Assembly (NCBI GenBank): GCA_009777445.1
Contig: WRLV01000020.1
Location: 1-33,189 of the forward strand
Source: Oscillospiraceae bacterium
GTDB taxonomy: Bacteria; Bacillota; Clostridia; Oscillospirales; Ruminococcaceae
Reading direction: 5' to 3'
Length of the DNA stretch: 33,189 nt
Part shown: positions 22,752-29,769 of the stretch, piece by piece
How the letters are laid out: the number at the start of each line of letters is the position of its first letter
Position numbering within the stretch: position 1 is the stretch's first letter
Notes under the pieces: model-generated
Databases searched by the model: none
The model's input: the letters and a program-made list of their open reading frames with translations, nothing else
Told to the model about the DNA's origin: nothing
Made by a program: the position numbers and the translations under genes

Positions 22752-24239
22752 ATGGAAATTTCAACGTCCGATAAAGCTCAAGTTGATGTTATTGTTGTTG
22801 GAACAGGTGTAGCAGGGCTTTACACCGCGCTTGAACTTGAGTCGCGGTTTAAAGTGTTAGTTCTTTCTAAGAAAGAGCCTATGGTTTGTAATTCCGCGTT
22901 GGCGCAAGGTGGAGTAGCCGCCGTTATCGACAAAGTTCATGACGACTACACCCTTCATATAGAAGACAGTTTGATTGCCGGCGGCTATGAAAACAACATA
23001 GAAAACCTTAAAATTTTAGCAAAGAGAGGCCCCGTTGAGATTGAAAATCTCATAAAATTAGGGGTCAACTTTGACAAGAAAGACGATGGCAGCATAGCAC
23101 TAACCTTAGAGGGCGGGCACTCACGGCGCAGAATAGTCCATTCAAAAGACAGCACAGGTCTCGAGATTGTCTCGACATTACTCAAAAAAATCAAAGAGAG
23201 AGCCAACATAAAACTTCTTGAAAACGCCCAACTTGTCAACCTGACTAAAAAAGACACCGGTTTCGCGGCAGATGTTTATATTGACGGGGCGCACTATTAT
23301 TATACCACAAAAACCTGTGTTCTTGCAACAGGCGGAATAGGAAGAATTTATGATTACACCACAAACTCGGCTACAGCCACAGGCGACGGGATTTATTTCG
23401 CCTATAACATGGGGGCGGCTGTTGAAAACTTGTCACTTATTCAGTTTCACCCTACAGCCTTTGCCGGTGAAGCGCGAGAGCGATTTTTAATATCAGAGTC
23501 TGTGCGCGGTGAGGGGGCAAAGCTGTTAAACGTGCATATGAAAAGGTTCATGCCTGAATATGACGAACGCGCCGAATTAGCCCCACGAGATGTGATTTGT
23601 CGCTGTATGTTTCAAGAGGAATTGCGCACGGCAAGCAAGCAATTTTATCTTGATATTTCACACCGCGACAGCGAATTTATAAAAACAAGGTTTCCCATGA
23701 TTGAACGGCGGCTTAAAGAAATGGGCTATGACATGACTAAAGAGCCGGTTCCGGTCTACCCGTGCCAGCATTATTTAATGGGTGGAATTTCGGTGAACCA
23801 AAACGGAAGAACCACCGTTGACGGTCTGTATGCGGCAGGCGAATGTTCATACACAGGGATTCACGGCAAAAACCGATTAGCAAGCAACTCACTGTTAGAA
23901 GCGTTGGTTTTTTCCCGTCTTATCGCTATCGACATAAACGCACAAAGCCTTGAAAGCGGCGACATTACCTGTGACAACATCTCGGGCGGCAAAGAAAAAG
24001 ACTTTCCGCGCGGCTTGCGCACAGAGCTTAGGGCAATCATGCAAAAGGCGTTTTTCGTAATCCCCGACCCCAACGTCTGCAAAAAAGAACTGCCACGAGT
24101 AAATGAAATCAACACAATCCTCGAAACAGGCGATTATGAACTGACACCCGAGCTGATTGAAACAAAATCGTTAGCACTTATCGCTAAGCTTATTCTCAAT
24201 GAAATTATAGAAAAAGAAATTAAACGAGAGGGAAAATAG
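22752..24239 (+). CDS. nadB: L-aspartate oxidase
   Basis: FAD enzyme that oxidises L-aspartate to iminoaspartate, the first step of de novo NAD synthesis. In anaerobes fumarate can serve as electron acceptor. The 495-residue protein shows the FAD-binding GTGVAGLYTALEL near residue 17, SALAQGGVAAV, EGGHSRRRIVH, VLATGGIGRIY, FHPTAFAG, VRGEGAKLLN, PCQHYLMGGI and the GECSYTGIHGKNRLASNSLLEA signature of NadB. The ATG follows AAAGGGG. The stop is one base from the start of nadC. The C-terminal helical domain is a little shorter than usual. No nadA (quinolinate synthase) gene is in the window. Confidence 0.95.
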   Translation: MEISTSDKAQVDVIVVGTGVAGLYTALELESRFKVLVLSKKEPMVCNSALAQGGVAAVIDKVHDDYTLHIEDSLIAGGYENNIENLKILAKRGPVEIENLIKLGVNFDKKDDGSIALTLEGGHSRRRIVHSKDSTGLEIVSTLLKKIKERANIKLLENAQLVNLTKKDTGFAADVYIDGAHYYYTTKTCVLATGGIGRIYDYTTNSATATGDGIYFAYNMGAAVENLSLIQFHPTAFAGEARERFLISESVRGEGAKLLNVHMKRFMPEYDERAELAPRDVICRCMFQEELRTASKQFYLDISHRDSEFIKTRFPMIERRLKEMGYDMTKEPVPVYPCQHYLMGGISVNQNGRTTVDGLYAAGECSYTGIHGKNRLASNSLLEALVFSRLIAIDINAQSLESGDITCDNISGGKEKDFPRGLRTELRAIMQKAFFVIPDPNVCKKELPRVNEINTILETGDYELTPELIETKSLALIAKLILNEIIEKEIKREGK

Positions 24240-24240
24240 C

Positions 24241-25080
24241 ATGTTGCCGAATTTTTATCTTGACGAAATAATTAAAACCGCCTTAGCAGAAGACATCGGA
24301 TATATTGACATCACCACCGACTTGTTAAACGGTGGCGATGAGCAAACACGCGCGTTTTTCGTTGCCAAATCAGACGGCGTTGTTTCGGGAATTTCGGTTG
24401 CACATAGGGTTTTTGAGCTGTTAGACACACATTTTCGCGCCTTTCCTCTTTTTAAAGACGGTGACAGGGTGAAAAAAGGGGATGCCATTTCAAATTTTGA
24501 GGGAACAACTTCAGCTCTTTTAAAGGGGGAGCGCACAGCGTTGAACTTTCTTCAGCATATGAGTGGAATTTCTACAGCCACGGCGCGATGTGTGGAATTG
24601 ATAAAAGACACCAAAGCTAAAGTGGTCGACACGAGAAAAACCCTGCCCGGGCTGAGAAGGTTGCAAAAGTACGCCGTTCTTGCAGGCGGCGGTTTTAACC
24701 ACCGCTTTGGGCTGTCAGATGCGGTTATGCTTAAAGACAATCACACAGATGCTTACGGCGGCATTAGTGGGGCAGTAAACGCGTTAAGGCAAAAAATCGG
24801 GCATACAGTAAATATAGAGGTTGAAGTCCGCAATTTTGACGAGTTGCAAGAGGCGTTAGAAGTAGGCGTTAAACTAATTATGTTAGACAACATGAGCATA
24901 GAGCAGATGAAACAAGCAGTGAAACTCACAAACAACCGCGCCATTTTAGAAGCATCAGGCAATATAACAGAAGAAAACATCACACAAACAGCAAAAACAG
25001 GGGTAGACATAATAAGCATAGGCGCGCTGACACACAGTGTTAAAGCGTTTGATGTTTCTATGAGTGTAAATGGCTCTTAA
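24241..25080 (+). CDS. nadC: Nicotinate-nucleotide diphosphorylase (carboxylating)
   Basis: Quinolinate phosphoribosyltransferase, which makes nicotinate mononucleotide from quinolinate and PRPP. The 279 residues are full length. Motifs are AEDIGYIDITTDL at the start, LNFLQHMSGISTATA, DTRKTLPGLRRLQKYAV, GGGFNHRFGLSDAVMLKDNH, EVEVRNFDEL, MLDNMS, LEASGNI and ISIGALTHS. It starts one base after nadB, giving nadBC. It ends 23 bases into the convergent TPR gene, so the two share coding DNA at their 3' ends. Confidence 0.96.
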   Translation: MLPNFYLDEIIKTALAEDIGYIDITTDLLNGGDEQTRAFFVAKSDGVVSGISVAHRVFELLDTHFRAFPLFKDGDRVKKGDAISNFEGTTSALLKGERTALNFLQHMSGISTATARCVELIKDTKAKVVDTRKTLPGLRRLQKYAVLAGGGFNHRFGLSDAVMLKDNHTDAYGGISGAVNALRQKIGHTVNIEVEVRNFDELQEALEVGVKLIMLDNMSIEQMKQAVKLTNNRAILEASGNITEENITQTAKTGVDIISIGALTHSVKAFDVSMSVNGS

Positions 25081-26419
25081 TATATTCTAAGTTCGCGGCA
25101 GAATCAGCGGTGTACGGGTGTTCTTTGCCTAAAACCCTTTCGCGAATTTTTAAAGCTTTTTCGTAAAATTTCAACGCCTTTGCATAGTTGCCTTGTTTGT
25201 CATAAAGCAATGCCATATTGCCATAGAGCGTGGCGGTGTTAGGGTGTTCTTTACCCAAAACCCTTTCATAAATTGCCAAAGCTTTTTCGCAAAAGCTAAT
25301 CGCCTTAGCATCATCGCCTTGATTGTTATAAATTGCCGCCATATTGTTATAGGTTGTGGCGGTCTCCGGATGTTCTTTGCCTAAACTCTTTTCTTGAATT
25401 TCCGAAGCTTTTTCGTGAAACTCAAGCGCCTTGACGTAGTCGCCTTGATTGTCATAAACTACCGCCATATTGTTATAGGTTGTGGCGGTTTTTTGGTGTT
25501 CTTTGCCAAAAACTTTCTCGTCAATCTTTAAAGTTTTTTCGTAAAGTTCAAACGCTTTTGCATAGTCACCCATCTCAACATAAACGGCTGCCATATTGTT
25601 ATAGATTGTGGCGGTTTCCGGGTGTTCTTTGCCAAAAGTCTTTTCGTTAATTTCCAAAACTTTTTCGTAAAACTCTAACGCTTTTGCATATTCGCCCTGC
25701 CCGTTATATATCTTTGCTATATCAGAAGCTGAATTTTCAGACTCGCTTTTATATTTCGGCAATAATTCATTAAATCTTTTATAAAAACGTTTTAAATCAA
25801 TTGAGTGTAAAACCCGTAAATCTGTATTCAGAGTTAATATTTTTAAGAGCGTTTCAAACTCTTTTTGAGTACCCATGTCTTTTACTTTAGCGTATCCGTC
25901 TAAATAATAATTAAGTAATTCTCGATTAGTTTCGCTGTATGAATTTTCATAGTCAATTTTGGCAGAGGGGGCGTTTGTTGTATCTGTGACAAATTCGACA
26001 TGATAACAAAAAAACGAGTTGAAATCAGGGGCGCGGCGCGCGAGTTCTATGCGAAAATATGACGGCATTATAAAAACCAAAGCACAAGGCAATTCTGCCA
26101 AAGCATCACGACTTAAATTTATAGCCTGCAAAAACTCAACCTCTTCCATATCACCGCAACCCAAATTAAAGTTAACCAAAAGCAAATGTTTTGTCGTTTT
26201 TTTCATATGCTCTCTTAAATAAGCGCACGAAAAACGCATGTTATCTCCAAAATCAATAATCTGCGTCTCGCCCTCTGGAAGTCGAGAGCTGATTTCTTCG
26301 GCGATTTTCTTTTGCAAAGGCATGGCGTTAGCCACCACACAGAAGAAAGCGTTTGCCTGTTGTAGTGCAAGCCTTTGGCACAGCCGTTCAATTTTTTGTT
26401 CATCAACGGCTACTAACAT
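25058..26419 (-). CDS. TPR protein with an N-terminal NTPase-like partner domain
   Basis: A 453-residue cytoplasmic protein in two parts. Residues 1 to about 175 form an alpha/beta domain with FFCVVANAMPLQKKIAEEIS, HLLLVNFNLG, then INLSRDALAELPCALVFIMP and RRAPDFNSFF. From memory this looks like the Walker-less domain found before TPRs in bacterial TPR/ATPase pairs. Residues about 226-435 are five 42-residue TPRs of the kinesin-light-chain type, each ending LGKEHP or FGKEHP. Its start overlaps the ATPase gene by 7 bases. It is the last gene of a three-gene operon and probably senses or scaffolds a ligand for the ATPase. No enzyme motif is seen. Confidence 0.82.
   Translation of the reverse strand: MLVAVDEQKIERLCQRLALQQANAFFCVVANAMPLQKKIAEEISSRLPEGETQIIDFGDNMRFSCAYLREHMKKTTKHLLLVNFNLGCGDMEEVEFLQAINLSRDALAELPCALVFIMPSYFRIELARRAPDFNSFFCYHVEFVTDTTNAPSAKIDYENSYSETNRELLNYYLDGYAKVKDMGTQKEFETLLKILTLNTDLRVLHSIDLKRFYKRFNELLPKYKSESENSASDIAKIYNGQGEYAKALEFYEKVLEINEKTFGKEHPETATIYNNMAAVYVEMGDYAKAFELYEKTLKIDEKVFGKEHQKTATTYNNMAVVYDNQGDYVKALEFHEKASEIQEKSLGKEHPETATTYNNMAAIYNNQGDDAKAISFCEKALAIYERVLGKEHPNTATLYGNMALLYDKQGNYAKALKFYEKALKIRERVLGKEHPYTADSAANLEYIKSHLHS
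25115..25744 (-). repeat. Five tandem 126-bp TPR-coding repeats
   Basis: The five TPR units are similar at DNA level. Blocks such as GTTCTTTGCC and GCCATATTGTTATA recur every 126 bases, so unit number can change by recombination without breaking the frame. Confidence 0.75.
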
Positions 26420-27678
26420 TGAACACCTCCGCTTTTTTTGTCAATATAGTCACGAACAAGTGGGTGTAAATCTATCCAACGCTCGCCGTTATATTCAAAA
26501 ACCGCCCCACAATATAATAAGTCGGGGACTAACTCATCTTGCTTGGGGTCATGATTTCCGTTGTAAATCGAATTTACTAAGGGCAAAAGATTTACAGGGA
26601 TTCTCATATAAACCTCATTTGTAAAATTTTTTATAGTAAAGTCTAATGCTTCCATGCTTATTTTTTCTCTTTTACGCATGTAGGTTTCAAACGCACTGTT
26701 TGAAATTAAATAGTTTGTGTCGCGCAAACTTCCGCCGCTTTTTTCAATGATTTTTTCTAAAACACTATCCTCGAAATAACTTTCATCTACCCTTTTTAAA
26801 ATCATTTCGCGTATAACGTGAATCCCTTCAGCGTGGGGATTTTGTTCTTTGTCATGTGTTTTAATCATCGGCATTACAGAGGGCGCGCTAAAATATCCTC
26901 TTAAAGTGGCACCGTCTATAGAGCGATAGATAGACAACGGGCAGGTGACAACAATATGCGCTTTTAGCCCTAAAAATGAGCCAAAGTCTTCGACAAACAA
27001 TTTTCTCACACGTTCTATATTGCATTTTTCAAGCTCGTCTATTATTATAACCAAAGGCTGTTCTAACTGCTCGTTCAAATTCTCAATTAGAGCATTAAGG
27101 GTATTTTTAATAGCGTTCATTTTCGGCTCAAACTCACTGTATAACTCTTCTTTAATACCGGATGCTATTTTTAGAGATGCGGTGATTTTCGCGATAAATC
27201 CCATGAAAATGCCAACGTCAATTTCCCCCTTAACTCCCCAGTTTTCAGTGATTGTTTTGGTCGAAAGCGATTTGTAAAAAGCCGATAAAAGTCTATGGTC
27301 AATATCAAGTTCGTTTTCTTTAGCGTATTTTAAGACACGCTCTACAATCAGCATAAAAATATCAATATAGCTGAAGTTAAACCCATTTAAATCATCCGGA
27401 GCTATTATGCAGATAGATTTAAAGTTGTTGTCGTCAAGCTTTGCCATAAGCATTTGTAATTCAGTTGACTTTCCACATCCCACGTGACCGATAACCAATA
27501 AGCGCGCACAACAACTATCAGACATAGTTATCTGACTATATAAGTTGTCATAGAATTCGTAGGAACTGCTACCCCTTGCAATGGCGGTTTCTTGATAAAA
27601 ATCTCGTTGCTCTTTTTTCAACGCCTCCGGTTTGAAGATGTTAAATATTTGTCTCATTGATGTTGCTTTTTTAGTCAT
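26413..27678 (-). CDS. P-loop ATPase, partner of the TPR protein
   Basis: A 421-residue cytoplasmic P-loop NTPase with AAA/ORC-like layout. Walker A is GHVGCGKST at 64-72, and Walker B is PLVIIIDELEKC with Asp215-Glu216. A sensor-like GGSLRDTNYLIS lies near residue 315, and the C-terminal third looks like a winged-helix region. The GHxGCGKSTEL form is characteristic of a family I recall next to TPR proteins; its role has not been described to my knowledge. The gene starts in the ATGA overlap with the membrane protein and ends 7 bases into the TPR gene, so all three are translationally coupled. KAP or STAND ATPases are alternatives, but no effector domain is fused. Confidence 0.8.
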   Translation of the reverse strand: MTKKATSMRQIFNIFKPEALKKEQRDFYQETAIARGSSSYEFYDNLYSQITMSDSCCARLLVIGHVGCGKSTELQMLMAKLDDNNFKSICIIAPDDLNGFNFSYIDIFMLIVERVLKYAKENELDIDHRLLSAFYKSLSTKTITENWGVKGEIDVGIFMGFIAKITASLKIASGIKEELYSEFEPKMNAIKNTLNALIENLNEQLEQPLVIIIDELEKCNIERVRKLFVEDFGSFLGLKAHIVVTCPLSIYRSIDGATLRGYFSAPSVMPMIKTHDKEQNPHAEGIHVIREMILKRVDESYFEDSVLEKIIEKSGGSLRDTNYLISNSAFETYMRKREKISMEALDFTIKNFTNEVYMRIPVNLLPLVNSIYNGNHDPKQDELVPDLLYCGAVFEYNGERWIDLHPLVRDYIDKKSGGVQC

Positions 27679-28505
27679 GATTTACTTTCCCCTTTCTTCC
27701 CTAAAAGATAAAGCACTGCCGCCAACGTTGCGCCGTCCATCATGAAGGCGGGGGTTGGCATTGTTATTTGCATGACTGCTAAGCTTCGCGCTAAAGTTTC
27801 TGCTTCTGCGAGCCAGAATAACACCTTGCCGCCGGCATCGCCTATAATCAAAACTAAAGCGAAAAGTCCTAATCCGCAAATTTTCACCCTTGAAAAATTG
27901 GTTTCATTTCGCGAGAACACGCGCCCTAACGCAAAATATATTACCCCTAACGCCAAATCGATTAAAAGAGTGATTAGTTTGTCAGACACGTTTATAATTA
28001 CTAAGTTGTGCATAAATATGTTTACCGCTCGCAAAATATACATCGTGGCAGGTAAAGCCATAGCGAAACCTATAGCCGGGGTTATTCGCCTTATAATCGG
28101 CAACATCGCCCCAATCGCAAAAAATCCCACCGCGCCGATTGAAAGAAAAGTTAGCTCAAACGCATCGAATCTTTCGAGATAACACACAATCGCTTTATGA
28201 GTATACACCGCGCCGCTCGCTAACATAAACAAACTGAGCATGGTGGTCTCGAAAGGGGTTATTTTTTTCATTCGCTTGGTGAAAAAATACGTTTTGTTTT
28301 TCTTCAGCACCAACGCTAAAATCCAGAAGAAAGACAATACCACCAAAATCAAAATATAGACCGCCGCACCTAATAAGCCACCGTCGCCGTAATAAAACCC
28401 GGTGTCGAAATCAATTGAATAGAGACACTGAAGATAGCGAACCAAAATAAAAATCGCGCTTAACAGTATGAGGGAAATGAGCAATATTCGCTTGTTTGTT
28501 TTCAT
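27675..28505 (-). CDS. Polytopic membrane protein, first gene of the ATPase-TPR operon
   Basis: A 276-residue integral membrane protein with about seven to eight hydrophobic segments, beginning at residues 7-25 (ILLISLILLSAIFILV). A loop reads SIDFDTGFYYGDGG between the first two. Basic residues on the loops (KKNKTYFFTKRMKK) suggest inside-positive topology. The closing segment is LAAVLYLLGKKGE. No enzyme or transporter motif is recognised. Its last four bases are shared with the ATPase start. It could anchor the ATPase-TPR pair, act as the membrane effector, or be a housekeeping gene that happens to precede it. Confidence 0.8.
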   Translation of the reverse strand: MKTNKRILLISLILLSAIFILVRYLQCLYSIDFDTGFYYGDGGLLGAAVYILILVVLSFFWILALVLKKNKTYFFTKRMKKITPFETTMLSLFMLASGAVYTHKAIVCYLERFDAFELTFLSIGAVGFFAIGAMLPIIRRITPAIGFAMALPATMYILRAVNIFMHNLVIINVSDKLITLLIDLALGVIYFALGRVFSRNETNFSRVKICGLGLFALVLIIGDAGGKVLFWLAEAETLARSLAVMQITMPTPAFMMDGATLAAVLYLLGKKGESKS

Positions 28506-28548
28506 GATGTAACGCCTTTCGGAATAAATTTAAAGGTTGTCTGCATAT

Positions 28549-28577
28549 AGTATAACACAGATTTCAAACTTTTGCAA
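28549..28577 (-). promoter_or_regulatory. Extended -10 promoter of the membrane protein-ATPase-TPR operon
   Basis: On the minus strand TTGCAA (28577-28572), 17 bases, TGT-TATACT (-10 at 28554-28549), 43 bases before the ATG. TTGCAA is its own reverse complement, and 17 bases the other way is TTTAAA (28595-28600), so the same box might serve spoIID weakly. A TATACAAC at 28613-28620 resembles a SigE -10, but no good SigE -35 was found. Confidence 0.6.
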
Positions 28578-28643
28578 GACATATAGCCTTTCCGTTTAAA
28601 ATTTATTTTGGCTATACAACTATGTTTCTGAAGGGAGATAAAT

Positions 28644-29603
28644 GTGTTGAAAAATGTCGCATTGACTTTAGTTCTCTTTTGCGCGCTTTTATTTTCTGTT
28701 CCGTTTGCTCACGGCAAAATGTCGCTTGAGCAGAATTTCGAGAGCCCTGCACACTTTACCCTTAAAATAACAGAAACCGACGAGGTTGTGACGCTTTCTG
28801 TCACCGACTATCTCATCGGCTGTCTCTTTGCGCAAATTCCGCCTGACTATCACATTGAAGCCCTCAAGGCGCAAGCCGTTGCCGCACACACATATGCGTT
28901 GCGGTTTATAAAGAATAATTCCATATTTCCTGATTTTGTTGATGTAATTGGTGGTGCGAATCTCACTGACGATGCAAGAGTTTTTCAACCCTACTATTCG
29001 CCAGACAAAGCGCGAGAATTTTACAAAGACGATTACGAACGCTATTACGATAAGATAAAAACAGCCGCCGAGTTTGGGGCGAAGCACGTCATTCTCTACG
29101 CTGACGAGCCGATTAACGCGGTTTATCATAACGTCTCAAGCGGTGTAACAAACACGCCCGGCGGCGTTTGGGGACAAGACTTTCCCTATTTAAAAAGTGT
29201 CAACAGCGAGTGGGACACATTACACCCGGATTATCTTTGCATAAATGAATTCGCCTTAGACCGCGTGTTAGTCGCGTTTTTAGACCACGACCGCTCTATG
29301 CAAATTCCCGAAAGCCCCGACGACTGGTTCACCGCCCCCAAAGTCAACGCCGCAGGCTATGTCGAGAGCGCGGATATAGGAGAAACCACGTTTTCAGGCG
29401 GCGACATCTGGCGGATTTTAAACCTACGCTCGCCGGCATTCAAGGTAACGCTGAGTTCAAACGTGTTCTCATTTGAAACAAAAGGTTTCGGCCACGGCGT
29501 AGGCCTAAGCCAGTTCGGCGCAAACCACATGGCAGAAAACGGCAAAACAGCTCTTGAAATTTTGAGCTATTATTATAGTGATGTTGAAATTAGAGGGGGG
29601 TAG
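28644..29603 (+). CDS. SpoIID/LytB-family protein with the catalytic Glu replaced by Gln
   Basis: SpoIID proteins are lytic transglycosylases that thin peptidoglycan during forespore engulfment; LytB-type relatives act on vegetative walls. This 319-residue protein has an N-terminal signal segment (residues 5-24) and a SpoIID domain: DYLIGCLFAQIPPDYHIEAL, KAQAVAAHTYALRF, YHNVSSGVTNTPGG and GFGHGVGLSQFGANHMAENG. In active members the position in 'xAAEMP' is Glu; here it is Gln64 (CAA, 28833-28835), which should abolish or change activity. The start is a GTG with AAGGGAG 6 bases upstream. No other spo genes adjoin it. The strong hairpin terminator at 29707 follows. Confidence 0.88.
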   Translation: MLKNVALTLVLFCALLFSVPFAHGKMSLEQNFESPAHFTLKITETDEVVTLSVTDYLIGCLFAQIPPDYHIEALKAQAVAAHTYALRFIKNNSIFPDFVDVIGGANLTDDARVFQPYYSPDKAREFYKDDYERYYDKIKTAAEFGAKHVILYADEPINAVYHNVSSGVTNTPGGVWGQDFPYLKSVNSEWDTLHPDYLCINEFALDRVLVAFLDHDRSMQIPESPDDWFTAPKVNAAGYVESADIGETTFSGGDIWRILNLRSPAFKVTLSSNVFSFETKGFGHGVGLSQFGANHMAENGKTALEILSYYYSDVEIRGG

Positions 29604-29631
29604 TGATTTGCCAACGATGTAAACGGACGGG

Positions 29632-29741
29632 CAATTGACAATGTACAATTGACAATTGACAATTATTGTGTCCGCTTACGCGGACGGATTTAAAATTATA
29701 ACAGCTACACCGCCCGGCAGTTTTTGTCGGGCGGTGTTTTT
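29632..29741 (+). repeat. Gene-end modular repeat, full-length copy 9
   Basis: ATGTAC-containing heptamers, then ATTATTGT, hairpin GTCCGC (29670-29675)-TTAC-GCGGAC (29680-29685), GGATTTAAAATTATAACAGC, and the distal hairpin. It starts 28 bases after the spoIID stop, so it does not supply the stop itself. Confidence 0.88.
29707..29741 (+). terminator. Intrinsic terminator after the SpoIID-like gene (distal repeat hairpin)
   Basis: ACACCGCCCG (29707-29716) pairs perfectly over 10 bp with CGGGCGGTGT (29728-29737), followed by TTTT. This is the clearest terminator form of the GGCGGT hairpin. Confidence 0.75.
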
Positions 29742-29769
29742 GGTTGAACCGTAGTCCTTTCAACGATTT

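Noticed and set aside
28613-28620. SigE-type -10 (TATACAAC) for the SpoIID-like gene
   Set aside because: No acceptable SigE -35 was found 13-15 bases upstream, so it is noted only as a weak possibility.
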